From positions 1 to 64,000 of the forward strand of contig NZ_JAHQZS010000008.1 of the NCBI RefSeq assembly GCF_019061145.1: a DNA stretch of 64,000 nt, in the 5' to 3' direction. The stretch comes from Anianabacter salinae. GTDB lineage: Bacteria; Pseudomonadota; Alphaproteobacteria; Rhodobacterales; Rhodobacteraceae. A model generated the notes under the pieces. The model did not search any database. It saw only the letters and a program-made list of their open reading frames with translations, and was not told where the DNA came from. This document shows, in pieces, positions 9,189 to 17,508 of the stretch. A program made the translations under genes and the position numbers. The stretch's first letter is position 1. Each line of letters starts with the position of its first letter.

Positions 9189-11755
9189 GCGGCGTCGCCA
9201 AGGATGCGGCTGACCATCTCGGTGGTGTCCCGCGACAGGTCCTTCGTGGCCAGGATGCGGCGCAATTCGCCGGTCATCATCGCCTGCCGGTCCGCGTCAT
9301 AGCGCCCCCAGGTCTCGAACGCCGTCGTCATCCGCGCCGTGGTCTGCGGGTTGAGTGGGTCGAGCCGGATCAGCCAGTCCGCCACCAGCCGGTAGGCGGC
9401 GCCGTCCGGCGCGTGGAACCCCGCCGCGTTCGCCGTCAACCCGCCGATCACCGCGCGGAAACGGTTGGGGTTCTTCCAGTCGAAATCGGGGTGCGCCGTC
9501 AACTGGTCCGCGATCCCGGCGGCATCCAGCGGCGCGGCGTGCAGCACCTGCAGCATGAACCATTTGTCCATCACCAGCCGGTCATCGCGCCAGCGGCGAT
9601 AGAAGCCCTGCAGCTCGTCCTGCCCGCGCCCGTGATCCAGAAGGCAGGACAGCGCGCCCAGCTGCTCGGTCATGTTGTCCGCATCCCGGAACTGCCGCGC
9701 GGCCAGCGTGCCCTGATCCAGCCGGGTCAGAAGGCCAAGCGAGGTGAGGCGCAGCGCGCGGCACCCCGCCGCCCGCGCATCGGGCGTGTAGGGGCCGGGG
9801 ATGTTCATCGCCTCGTAGAGGTCGGGCAAGACGCCCGACAACCGCTCGGCCAGCGCGTTGCCCAGCCTCTCGCGCGCCTGCCGGATCGCCAGCGGATCGG
9901 GGGTCACGCCGCCGTCGAACAGGGTCTGCGCCATGTCGTCGTCCGACGGCAGGCGCAGCGCCAGCGACCGGAACGCGGGGTCCAGCGCCTCGTCGCGCGC
10001 CACCCGTTCCAGCGCATCCAGATACGCCGGGCCGGGCGAGGCGCCGTCGGTGACCATCCGCGTCAGCACGTCCTTGGCCAGACTGCGACCCGCCTCCCAC
10101 TTGTTGAAGGGGTCGGTGTCATGGGCCAACAGGAAGGCGCGTTCCTCGGCGCTGGTCTCTCGCGTAAGGATCACCGGCGCCGAAAAGCCGCGCAACAGCG
10201 AGGGCACGGGTTTCGCGCCGAGCGAGGGGAACGAAAAGCTCTGTTCCGCCTCGGTCAGCTCCAGCACCGTCGTCGGCACCACCTCGTCGCCGTTCGGAGA
10301 CAGAAGGCCAACGGCGACCGGGATCACCAGCGGGTCCTTGACGGACTGGCCGGGCGTCGGCGGCGTGTGCTGGCGCAGGGTCAGGGTATAGGTGCCATCC
10401 GCGAACGCCTCGGACACCTCGACGCGCGGCGTGCCCGCCTGGGTGTACCATTTCGAGAATTGCTGAAGGTCGCGGCCCGTCACCTCCTGGAACACCGCAA
10501 GCCAGTCCTCGATCGTGGCGGCATCGCCGTCGTGGCGGTCGAAGTAGAGCCGCAGCGCGCGGTCATAGGCGGCATCGCCCACCAGACGCTTGAGCATCCC
10601 GATCACCTCGGCGCCCTTCTCGTAGACGGTCGCGGTGTAGAAGTTGTTGATCTCGACATAAGAGCCGGGCCGCACCGGATGCGCAAGCGGGCCGTTGTCC
10701 TCGCGGAACTGGCGGGCGCGCAGTTGCAGAACGTCGTCGATGCGCTTGACCGCGTGGCTGCGCGCGTCGCCCGAGAACTGCTGGTCGCGGTAGACCGTCA
10801 GCCCCTCTTTCAGGCACAGCTGGAACCAGTCGCGGCAAGTCACGCGGTTGCCGGTCCAGTTGTGGAAATACTCGTGCGCGACGATCCCCTCGATCATCTC
10901 GTAATCGCGGTCGGTCGCGGTTTCCGGTGACGCCAGGACGTATTTGGAGTTGAAGATGTTCAGCCCCTTGTTCTCCATCGCGCCCATGTTGAAATCGTCC
11001 ACCGCAACGATGTTGAACACGTCCAGATCGTATTCGCGGCCATACACCTCTTCGTCCCAGCGCATCGAGCGTTTCAGGGCGTCCAGCGCGTAGTCGCAGC
11101 GCGATTCGTCGCCCGGGCGCACCCAGACCGCGAGCGATACCTTGCGCCCCGAGCCTGTGGTGTAGCTGTCCTCGACCGCGCGCAGATCGCCCGCGACCAG
11201 CGCGAACAGGTAGGACGGTTTCGGCCACGGATCGTGCCAGACCGCCACCCCGCGCTCCATCCTGACGGGGTTGCCGTTCGACAGCATCACCGGCGGCTCG
11301 CCCTCGATCCGCACGCTGAACGGGGCCATCACGTCCGGGCGGTCGGGATAATAGGTGATCTTGCGGAACCCCTCGGCCTCGCATTGGGTGCAATACATGC
11401 CCTTCGACATGTAAAGCCCCTCCAGCGCGGTGTTTTCGGCGGGCGCGATCTCGACTTCCGCCTCCCAGGTAAAGCTGTCCTGCGGCAGTCGATCGGCGGG
11501 CACCCTCAGGCCGCGCTCGGTCATCTCATGGCCGGACAGGGGCGTTCCGTCGATGCGCGCCTCGATCAGCTTGAGGGCCTCGCCGTCAAGCCAGAGATCG
11601 CCGCGCGGAACGTCGGGGTTGCGGTGAAACCGGATCGACGAGATCACGCGCGTCGCAGTCGGATCGAGGCGAAAGATCAACTCGGTACGCTCTACCAACC
11701 AGGCGGGGGGCGTATAGTCTGCCAGATGGACGGCCTGCGGCGCACTGTCTTTCAT
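9185..11755 (-). CDS. pepN: Aminopeptidase N (M1 family zinc protease)
   Basis: A cytosolic zinc aminopeptidase with broad specificity that completes peptide breakdown. The 856-residue protein has the exopeptidase motif GAMENKGL and the zinc site HEYFHNWTGNRVTCRDW with its downstream glutamate (LKEGLTVYRD). These are followed by the DUF3458 Ig-like and alpha-helical C-terminal domains typical of the E. coli PepN type. The ATG at 11755 is used; a GTG one codon upstream is equally near the strong AGGAGG site and could be the true start. It is the first gene of a minus-strand group and is divergent from a small membrane protein gene. Confidence 0.95.
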   Translation of the reverse strand: MKDSAPQAVHLADYTPPAWLVERTELIFRLDPTATRVISSIRFHRNPDVPRGDLWLDGEALKLIEARIDGTPLSGHEMTERGLRVPADRLPQDSFTWEAEVEIAPAENTALEGLYMSKGMYCTQCEAEGFRKITYYPDRPDVMAPFSVRIEGEPPVMLSNGNPVRMERGVAVWHDPWPKPSYLFALVAGDLRAVEDSYTTGSGRKVSLAVWVRPGDESRCDYALDALKRSMRWDEEVYGREYDLDVFNIVAVDDFNMGAMENKGLNIFNSKYVLASPETATDRDYEMIEGIVAHEYFHNWTGNRVTCRDWFQLCLKEGLTVYRDQQFSGDARSHAVKRIDDVLQLRARQFREDNGPLAHPVRPGSYVEINNFYTATVYEKGAEVIGMLKRLVGDAAYDRALRLYFDRHDGDAATIEDWLAVFQEVTGRDLQQFSKWYTQAGTPRVEVSEAFADGTYTLTLRQHTPPTPGQSVKDPLVIPVAVGLLSPNGDEVVPTTVLELTEAEQSFSFPSLGAKPVPSLLRGFSAPVILTRETSAEERAFLLAHDTDPFNKWEAGRSLAKDVLTRMVTDGASPGPAYLDALERVARDEALDPAFRSLALRLPSDDDMAQTLFDGGVTPDPLAIRQARERLGNALAERLSGVLPDLYEAMNIPGPYTPDARAAGCRALRLTSLGLLTRLDQGTLAARQFRDADNMTEQLGALSCLLDHGRGQDELQGFYRRWRDDRLVMDKWFMLQVLHAAPLDAAGIADQLTAHPDFDWKNPNRFRAVIGGLTANAAGFHAPDGAAYRLVADWLIRLDPLNPQTTARMTTAFETWGRYDADRQAMMTGELRRILATKDLSRDTTEMVSRILGDAA

Positions 11756-11887
11756 CACATCGAGCCTCCTTGGAGTTTTTCACATGAAATCCGGGCGTTG
11801 GACGGAACCAAATCCCGTCGCCCGGGCGTTGGTCCGACAAGGGATATTCGTTTCACGGATGCCGGGTGATTATAAAGGGGAAATTCA

Positions 11888-12085
11888 GTGTCAGCACCGA
11901 AGACAGACATCGAAAAGCAGGAACGCCGCCACAAGGGGCCGCTTGTCGGCATCGCCGTCGCGGTCTCGGTTGCGCTGCTCTTGCTTCTGGCCTTGACCGC
12001 CTATGTCGTCATGACGGGCAACGAGCCCGACGGCGCGGACACGCTGATCGACGGGCGCACCGGAGAAGAGGTTCCCGCCGACTGA
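11888..12085 (+). CDS. Small single-span membrane protein, unknown function
   Basis: A 65-residue protein with a charged N-terminus (about 1-16, rich in K, E, R and H), one hydrophobic segment of about 24 residues (GIAVAVSVALLLLLALTAYV), and a short acidic tail. The start is GTG, preceded by AAGGGGAA at suitable spacing. I do not recognise the family. The pattern suggests an inner-membrane protein with a cytoplasmic basic end. It lies 36 bp before the DUF2256 gene. Confidence 0.6.
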   Translation: MSAPKTDIEKQERRHKGPLVGIAVAVSVALLLLLALTAYVVMTGNEPDGADTLIDGRTGEEVPAD

Positions 12086-12121
12086 CGCGTGGGGCCGCGC
12101 GGGAACAAGGTAAAGCGGGGC

Positions 12122-12301
12122 ATGCCCAAAGCCATCCGAAAGGCCGACCTGCCGCAGAAGACCTGTGCCACCTGCGGCCGCCGGTTCAGCTGGCGCAAGA
12201 AATGGGCGCGGGTGTGGGACGAGGTGCGCTACTGCTCTGACCGCTGCCGCGGCGCGCGGGGGTCATCCGCCTCAGGATCGCGCAAGATGCCTGCCGCCTG
12301 A
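12122..12301 (+). CDS. DUF2256 zinc-ribbon-like small protein
   Basis: A 59-residue protein matching the DUF2256 pattern: a basic start, then [18 protein letters not shown] and [12 protein letters not shown]. The two CxxC-type pairs (C-A-T-C and C-S-D-R-C) suggest a bound zinc ion. Function is not established; in several genomes DUF2256 genes sit near cryptochrome/photolyase-related genes, but none is visible here. The ATG at 12122 matches the usual compact start of the family; a GTG at 12089 would add eleven residues. Confidence 0.75.
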   Translation: MPKAIRKADLPQKTCATCGRRFSWRKKWARVWDEVRYCSDRCRGARGSSASGSRKMPAA

Positions 12302-12365
12302 CCCTCGGGGTGCGACCTTGCATCTTGAGCGGGCCTGCAGCCCTTTCGCATCAGAACGCTTGTTG

Positions 12366-12390
12366 CCTATCGGAAACTTTTTTCCTATCG
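12366..12390 (+). promoter_or_regulatory. Paired CCTATCG direct repeat in the glcB leader
   Basis: CCTATCG occurs twice, at 12366-12372 and 12384-12390, 18 bp apart (nearly two helical turns), in an AT-richer patch about 45 bp before the glcB start. This geometry fits a regulator operator. No regulator gene is adjacent, and the sequence does not identify the protein. Confidence 0.3.
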
Positions 12391-12434
12391 CTCTGCGAAG
12401 CCCGCCCATGAGCCGGGCAGAACCGGAGGCAGGC

Positions 12435-14666
12435 ATGACGGACCGCACGCAGAAATTCGGACTACAGGTCGAAAGCAGCCTGGCGGAATTCATCGACACC
12501 CGGGCGATCCCCGGCACAGGCGTCGATCCCGATACCTTCTGGCAGGGTCTGTCGGAACTGGTCCACGACTTCGGCCCGAGGAACCGCGCGCTTCTGGACA
12601 CGCGCGAGGAGATGCAGCGCCGCATCGACGACTGGCACATCGCGCGCCGGGGCCAGCCCCATGACGCGGACGCCTACGAAGTGTTCCTGCGCGAGATCGG
12701 CTATCTGGTCGAGGACGGCCCGGATTTCGAGATCGAGACGCCGCCGACCGACCCCGAATTCGCACGCATCGCTGGGCCGCAGCTGGTCGTGCCGATCACC
12801 AATGCGCGCTTTGCGCTGAACGCGGCGAACGCGCGCTGGGGGTCTCTCTATGATGCGCTCTACGGCACAGACGCGCTGGGCGATGCACCGCAGGGCGGCG
12901 GCTATGATCCCGCGCGGGGCGCGCGGGTGATTGCCTGGGCGAAGGGATTTCTCGATCAGGCCGCCCCACTGCACGCGGGAAGCCATGCCGACCTCGTCGG
13001 CTACAGCGTCACGGCGCGCGGGCTGGTCGGCTTGCGCCTTGCGGATCAGGATCATCGCGGCAGCGTCTCGGCCATCAGCCGCGACAAGGGCCCGGACGAG
13101 ACGCCGCCGACCGACATCCACGAGGTGCCGCTGGCGCGCCCGAACCAGTTCGTCGGCTTTCGCGGGGCGCCCGAGGCGCCGAGCCATATCCTGCTCGAGA
13201 ACCACGGCCTCAAGATCGAGATCGTGATCGACGCGGGCCACACCATCGGTGCATCCGATCCGGCCCATGTCGCCGACGTGCGGCTTGAATCGGCGCTGTC
13301 GACGATCATGGATTGCGAGGATTCCGTGGCCGCCGTCGATGGCCCCGACAAGCGGCTGGCCTATGCCAACTGGCTGGGCCTGATGACCGGAGACCTGGAG
13401 GAACGCTTTGACAAGGGCGGTCGCACGATCACCCGCCGCATGGCGCCCGATGCGAGCTACACCGCGCCGGGGGGCGGCACGCTGAGCGTCAAGGGCCGCG
13501 CCCTGATGCTGGTGCGCAACGTCGGCCACCTGATGACCACGCCCGCGATCCTGGACCGGAACGGCCATGAGGCGTTCGAGGGGCTGATGGACGCGGCGGT
13601 CACGGTGCTGATCGCAATGCACGACCTGAACAAGACGGACGGCGCGCGCAACTCGGTCACCGGGTCGGTCTATGTCGTGAAGCCCAAGATGCACGGTCCC
13701 GCCGAGGTCGCCTTTGCCGATGAGGTCTTTGCCCATGTCGAGGAGATGCTCGGCCTGCCGCTGCACACCGTCAAGCTGGGGATCATGGACGAGGAGCGCC
13801 GCACCAGCGCCAACTTGCGTGCATGCATCTGCGCCGCCAGGCACCGGGTCGCGTTCATCAACACCGGCTTTCTCGACCGCACCGGCGACGAGATCCACAC
13901 CTCGATGGAAGCCGGGCCGATGGTGCGCAAGGGCGACATGAAGACCTTGGACTGGATCAGGGCCTACGAGGACCGCAACGTCGACATCGGCCTGTCTTGC
14001 GGGCTGCGCGGGCGGGCGCAGATCGGCAAGGGCATGTGGGCGATGCCGGACCGCATGGCCGAAATGCTGGAGGCCAAGATTGCCCATCCGCAGGCAGGCG
14101 CGACTTGCGCCTGGGTGCCGTCGCCCACCGCCGCGACGCTGCACGCGACGCATTATCACAAGGTGGATGTCGCCGCGGTGCAGGAGAAGATCGCGCAAGG
14201 CGGAGCCCGTGCCACGCTGCGGCAGCTTTTGACGATCCCGGTCGCGGACGGGCACAACTGGTCCGGCGCCGAGATCACGCAAGAGGTCGAGAACAACGCG
14301 CAAGGCATCCTTGGCTATGTCGTGCGCTGGGTCGACGCCGGGGTCGGCTGTTCCAAGGTGCCCGACATCCACGACGTCGGCCTGATGGAGGACCGCGCGA
14401 CCTGCCGCATTTCGAGCCAGGCGCTGGCGAACTGGCTGCACCACGGGATCGTGAGCGAGGCCGAGGTGCGCGCCGCGATGCGCAAGATGGCCGCTGTGGT
14501 CGATCGCCAGAACGCGGGGGATCCGGCCTACGTGCCGATGGCGCCCGGTTTCGACGGCCCGGCGTTCAAGGCGGCCTGCGATCTGGTTCTGAAGGGTCGC
14601 GTGCAGCCTTCGGGGTATACCGAGCCGGTGCTGCACGCCCGGCGGCTGGAGCTGAAGGCGGGCTGA
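12435..14666 (+). CDS. glcB: Malate synthase G
   Basis: Condenses glyoxylate with acetyl-CoA to malate, feeding C2 carbon into the TCA cycle. The 743-residue, single-chain protein is the long G isoform. It shows the TIM-barrel core motifs [29 protein letters not shown] (with the catalytic arginine) and [20 protein letters not shown]-terminal catalytic-base region lies around [25 protein letters not shown] site precedes the ATG at 12435. It is followed by a GlcG-like gene, which fits a glycolate/glyoxylate use context. Slightly longer than the E. coli enzyme (723), with no obvious extra domain. Confidence 0.96.
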   Translation: MTDRTQKFGLQVESSLAEFIDTRAIPGTGVDPDTFWQGLSELVHDFGPRNRALLDTREEMQRRIDDWHIARRGQPHDADAYEVFLREIGYLVEDGPDFEIETPPTDPEFARIAGPQLVVPITNARFALNAANARWGSLYDALYGTDALGDAPQGGGYDPARGARVIAWAKGFLDQAAPLHAGSHADLVGYSVTARGLVGLRLADQDHRGSVSAISRDKGPDETPPTDIHEVPLARPNQFVGFRGAPEAPSHILLENHGLKIEIVIDAGHTIGASDPAHVADVRLESALSTIMDCEDSVAAVDGPDKRLAYANWLGLMTGDLEERFDKGGRTITRRMAPDASYTAPGGGTLSVKGRALMLVRNVGHLMTTPAILDRNGHEAFEGLMDAAVTVLIAMHDLNKTDGARNSVTGSVYVVKPKMHGPAEVAFADEVFAHVEEMLGLPLHTVKLGIMDEERRTSANLRACICAARHRVAFINTGFLDRTGDEIHTSMEAGPMVRKGDMKTLDWIRAYEDRNVDIGLSCGLRGRAQIGKGMWAMPDRMAEMLEAKIAHPQAGATCAWVPSPTAATLHATHYHKVDVAAVQEKIAQGGARATLRQLLTIPVADGHNWSGAEITQEVENNAQGILGYVVRWVDAGVGCSKVPDIHDVGLMEDRATCRISSQALANWLHHGIVSEAEVRAAMRKMAAVVDRQNAGDPAYVPMAPGFDGPAFKAACDLVLKGRVQPSGYTEPVLHARRLELKAG

Positions 14667-14670
14667 GCCG

Positions 14671-14749
14671 TTTCGCCCCGCTGGCGCGGGGCGACCGGGC
14701 TGGGGGCTCTGCCCCCAGACCCCCGGAGGTATTTGTGGACCAAAGATGA
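14671..14749 (+). repeat. Dispersed palindromic repeat, copy B
   Basis: Full two-hairpin form. The first stem uses arms CGCCCCGC and GCGGGGCG. The second uses CTGGGGGC and GCCCCCAG around TCT. The conserved tail GGAGGTATTTG ... ACCAAAGATGA follows. It starts immediately after the glcB stop and ends 13 bp before the GlcG-like start, so it may act as a terminator or mRNA-stabilising 3' end for glcB. Confidence 0.85.
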
Positions 14750-14762
14750 AAAGGGGGACGAC

Positions 14763-15188
14763 ATGGGCCTGACGCTTGAAGCTACCGAGACGATCATCCG
14801 GGTGACGCGCGAGGCAGGGCGCGAGATGGGGCTGAAGCCGCTGGCGGTCGCGGTGCTGGATGCGGGCGGGCATCTGCTGGCCTTCGCCCGCGAGGACGGC
14901 TCGGCGCCTGGGCGGTTCGAGATCGCCTTTGCCAAGGCCTACGGCGCGGTGATGCTGGGGATGCCCGGCAGCGCGCAGATGAAGCGGGCCGAGGCGCAGG
15001 CCTATTTCATGGCCGCCGTGAACGGCGTCTATGGCGGCAAGGTGATCCCGGTGCCGGGCGGCATCCTGATCCGCGGCGCGGACGGCGCGATCATCGGGGC
15101 GGCGGGCGTGACCGGCGACACCTCGGACAACGATGCGGCGGCGGGCCTCAAGGGCATCGCGGCGGCGGGGCTGACTGGCGAGGCGTAG
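14763..15188 (+). CDS. GlcG/HbpS family (DUF336) protein
   Basis: A 141-residue protein of the GlcG/HbpS heme-degrading-like family: LAVAVLDAGGHLLAFAREDG near the start, then AFAKAYGAV, and the glycine-rich VPVPGGILIR-type end (here IPVPGGILIRGADG ... GAAGVTGDTSDND). GlcG is often encoded with glycolate genes, but its molecular role is unclear; HbpS relatives bind heme. Next to malate synthase G, a role in glycolate/glyoxylate use is a reasonable inference only. The ATG at 14763 follows a G-rich ribosome-binding site. Two stem-loops at 15203-15218 and 15230-15251 lie downstream. Confidence 0.8.
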   Translation: MGLTLEATETIIRVTREAGREMGLKPLAVAVLDAGGHLLAFAREDGSAPGRFEIAFAKAYGAVMLGMPGSAQMKRAEAQAYFMAAVNGVYGGKVIPVPGGILIRGADGAIIGAAGVTGDTSDNDAAAGLKGIAAAGLTGEA

Positions 15189-15202
15189 GGCATCCGCTCG
15201 GG

Positions 15203-15251
15203 CATTTGCCCGCAAATGAGGCATTCGCCGCCGCACAGGGCGATGTGCGGC
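15203..15251 (+). other. Two consecutive stem-loops after the GlcG-like gene
   Basis: The first stem has perfect 7-bp arms CATTTGC and GCAAATG around CC (15203-15218). The second has perfect 8-bp arms GCCGCACA and TGTGCGGC around a 6-nt loop (15230-15251). Neither is followed by a T-run, so they look like 3'-end stabilising structures rather than classical terminators. Confidence 0.5.
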
Positions 15252-15318
15252 ACTGGGGCTTCATCTGCGCGCGGCGGGGCGTTATGTCTTGGGGCATGAG
15301 CAGCACGGATTTCGCAGA

Positions 15319-16095
15319 ATGAACCGCCCCATCGTAGGTATCATCGGCAACGCGCACATGATCTCGGACACCTACAAGGTGCATGCGGGCGGCTATTGGT
15401 GTTCCGAGGCGATCGCGAAGGTGACGGGCGCCTTGCCGCTGATCGTGCCGTCCGATCCCGATCTCGTGGATCTCGACGATCTGATGTCGGTCTGCGACGG
15501 GTTCCTGCTGACCGGCGGGCGCGCCAATGTCCATCCCGAGGAGTATGGCGAGGCGGCGACCGAGGCGCATGGCGCCTTCGACCGCGAGCGGGACGGCATC
15601 ACGCTGCCGCTGGTGCGCCGCGCGGTCGAGCGCGGGCAGCCGATGTTCGGCATCTGCCGCGGCTTTCAGGAGGTCGCAGTGGCCTTTGGCGGCACGCTGC
15701 ATCCCGAGATCCGCGATCTGCCGGGGCGGATGAACCACCGCATGCCCCCGGGCGGCAGCCGCGACGAGATCCGCGAATTGCGCCAGCGTGTCACTTTGGC
15801 GGACGGCGGGCCGTTCCACCGGCTTTTCGGCGCGCGCAGCGTCATGACCAACACGCTGCACGGGCAGGGGGTGATGACCCCCGGCGCGGGTGTGGTGATC
15901 GACGGGTTCGCCGACGACGGCACGCCAGAGGCGCTGTATATCAAGGATGCGCCCGGGTTCACCCTGTCGGTGCAGTGGCATCCCGAACTCAACGTCGAGG
16001 ATGACCGCCCGTCGCGGCAGCTCTTTGAGGCGTTCGGCGATGCGGTCCGGTCCTGGGCGGCCGGGGAGCGCCCACGGATTCTGAAAAGCGCCTGA
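15319..16095 (+). CDS. Gamma-glutamyl-gamma-aminobutyrate hydrolase family protein (PuuD-like)
   Basis: A 258-residue class I glutamine-amidotransferase-like hydrolase (peptidase C26). It shows the GFLLTGGRANVHP oxyanion region, the nucleophile elbow FGICRGFQE with the catalytic cysteine, and the QWHPEL histidine-glutamate motif near the C-terminus. In polyamine catabolism PuuD hydrolyses gamma-glutamyl-GABA, but no other puu genes are present here, so the substrate is inferred from the family only. The ATG at 15319 begins directly at the conserved core (RPIVGIIGN). Confidence 0.85.
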   Translation: MNRPIVGIIGNAHMISDTYKVHAGGYWCSEAIAKVTGALPLIVPSDPDLVDLDDLMSVCDGFLLTGGRANVHPEEYGEAATEAHGAFDRERDGITLPLVRRAVERGQPMFGICRGFQEVAVAFGGTLHPEIRDLPGRMNHRMPPGGSRDEIRELRQRVTLADGGPFHRLFGARSVMTNTLHGQGVMTPGAGVVIDGFADDGTPEALYIKDAPGFTLSVQWHPELNVEDDRPSRQLFEAFGDAVRSWAAGERPRILKSA

Positions 16096-16185
16096 TCGGG
16101 GGCGGACGGGCCGGGCGCCGGGCTGGAAGCCACGGCGCAGCAGCGCTATGCGGGGGGCGACGAGACTGCACAGGGCCCCCTGACG

Positions 16186-16611
16186 ATGACCGAGATTCCG
16201 CCGAACCTTCATCCCGTCCCCGCCGATCTGGTCGAGCCGGAGTATCCCGCGCAGTCCCTGATCGGCTTTCAGCTGACCGGATGGGGTGACGGGTATGCGC
16301 GTTTCGAGATGGATCTTGGCCCGCAGCACATGAACCGGCACGGCAATCCGCATGGCGGCATCGCGGCGGCGCTTCTGGACAGTGCGATGGGCTTTACCGG
16401 CGCGTTCACCGGCGCGCGCGACGACATTCGCCACACCATGTCGCTGTCGATCACGGTGAACTACCTTGCGCCGCCGGAAGGCCCGCGGCTGGTGGCCGAG
16501 GGGCACCGGACCGGGGGCGGTCGCAAGGTCTATTTCACCGAAGGGCGGATGTGGGACGGGGCGGGGCGCCTGTGCGCCACCGCCACGGGGACCTTCAAGG
16601 CGCGGGACTAG
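16186..16611 (+). CDS. PaaI-type hotdog thioesterase
   Basis: A 141-residue single hotdog-fold protein. The family motif NRHGNPHGGIAAALLDSAMG contains the HGG turn and the aspartate used in CoA-thioester hydrolysis, followed by SITVNYLAPP and GRKVYFTEGRM. It probably acts on an aryl- or acyl-CoA, but specificity is not readable. Its stop codon TAG overlaps the stop codon of the convergent gene: both are read from the shared palindrome CTAG at 16608-16611. Confidence 0.85.
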   Translation: MTEIPPNLHPVPADLVEPEYPAQSLIGFQLTGWGDGYARFEMDLGPQHMNRHGNPHGGIAAALLDSAMGFTGAFTGARDDIRHTMSLSITVNYLAPPEGPRLVAEGHRTGGGRKVYFTEGRMWDGAGRLCATATGTFKARD

Positions 16612-17315
16612 AACCCCGGCAGGCGGTTCAGCAGGCCGCGGCGTTCGAAGGTGGCGCCCTTGCCCGCACCGAAGGTCACGCTGCCCTGCAGGCCGATATA
16701 CGCGCTCGACGTGGTGGCGCCGCCGCTGTTGACCGAGGCCGAGCCGATCTCGGCGGACAGGTCGAACCGGTCGGCGAGCGTTACGCCGCCGCCGATGCCG
16801 AAGCGGTTGACGTAGGCGCCGGTGAGGCCGACGTGGTCGGCGGTGGCGTAGACGTTCACACCCTGCGGCGTCGCGTAGTCCCCGCGCAAACCGTAGAGCG
16901 TTCCGTTGCCCGCGCCGAACTGCGCGATCCCGATATGGGTCTCGACACTGCCTTGCGCGACGCCGATCTGCGCCTCTGCGCCGTAATAGCTGATCGAGCC
17001 GAAGGTGGTGCCGGTATCATGGGCGTAGAAGCCGCCGACTGCGGTTCCAAGGCTGGGCGAGAAGTTCAGGTGCAGGCCGTAGCCGTCCGCGCTCGTGCCG
17101 GTGCCGCCAAGGCGGTAGTTGGTGTAATCGGCCTGGCCGCCGAAGCCTTGGGCGCGGAACTCGCCCGCGACGCCGATCTCGCGCTTGTTGCGCGACGCGT
17201 TCCCGGCGTCGAAGGAATAGCCAAGCACGAATTCACCGCCGAATTCGGACTGTGCGGATAAAGGGGTGACGAAAACGCCAAGACAAGCGGCGAGTGCCGC
17301 AATGCGAATGCTCAT
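16608..17315 (-). CDS. Putative outer-membrane beta-barrel protein
   Basis: A 235-residue protein with a signal peptide (about 1-21, ending PLSAQ). Many short alternating hydrophobic/polar strands rich in G, Y, A and S follow (for example GFGGQADYTNYRLGG and HIGIAQFGAGNGTLYGLRG), and the last residue is phenylalanine, as in typical outer-membrane barrels. I do not recognise a specific family; a small porin-like or autotransporter-like barrel is plausible. It is divergent from tctC. A 7-bp inverted repeat lies 47 bp upstream of its start. Confidence 0.65.
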   Translation of the reverse strand: MSIRIAALAACLGVFVTPLSAQSEFGGEFVLGYSFDAGNASRNKREIGVAGEFRAQGFGGQADYTNYRLGGTGTSADGYGLHLNFSPSLGTAVGGFYAHDTGTTFGSISYYGAEAQIGVAQGSVETHIGIAQFGAGNGTLYGLRGDYATPQGVNVYATADHVGLTGAYVNRFGIGGGVTLADRFDLSAEIGSASVNSGGATTSSAYIGLQGSVTFGAGKGATFERRGLLNRLPGF

Positions 17316-17361
17316 GAAACTGCCTCTCGGTGGTGCCGCCTCTTGTCGGGCAGCATTTGAG

Positions 17362-17380
17362 GCAGTTTAGCACAAACTGC
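17362..17380. promoter_or_regulatory. Inverted repeat GCAGTTT-N5-AAACTGC
   Basis: A perfect 7-bp inverted repeat with a 5-nt spacer lies between the divergent outer-membrane protein and tctC genes. It is AT-richer than its surroundings and about one promoter length from the barrel gene start, so it is a candidate operator for either gene. Confidence 0.4.
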
Positions 17381-17424
17381 GCATAGGTCGATAGGGTCTT
17401 GGCACCCCCCGCAAAGTGACCGTG

Positions 17425-17453
17425 TTGACCGGGCGTCAGGCTATCGCTAACAC
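17425..17453 (+). promoter_or_regulatory. Candidate sigma-70 promoter for tctCBA
   Basis: TTGACC (17425-17430) is separated by 17 bp from TAACAC (17448-17453). It lies 56 bp upstream of the tctC ATG on the correct strand. The -35 is near consensus; the -10 is moderate. Confidence 0.5.
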
Positions 17454-17508
17454 TTTCCCGGCGCGAAAAGCGGCACCTCGACGTGCCGGGCGCTCCAGGG
17501 AGGAACCA

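Noticed and set aside
15029-15253. Small cysteine-containing frame on the minus strand downstream of the GlcG-like gene
   Set aside because: It overlaps the GlcG-like coding sequence and two stem-loops, has no ribosome-binding site, and its CxxxC-LxC pattern is not a known motif.
17399-17416. Sigma-54 promoter (TGGCAC...GC) before tctC
   Set aside because: The GG and GC elements are separated by 8 bases instead of the required 10; a sigma-70-type promoter lies just downstream.
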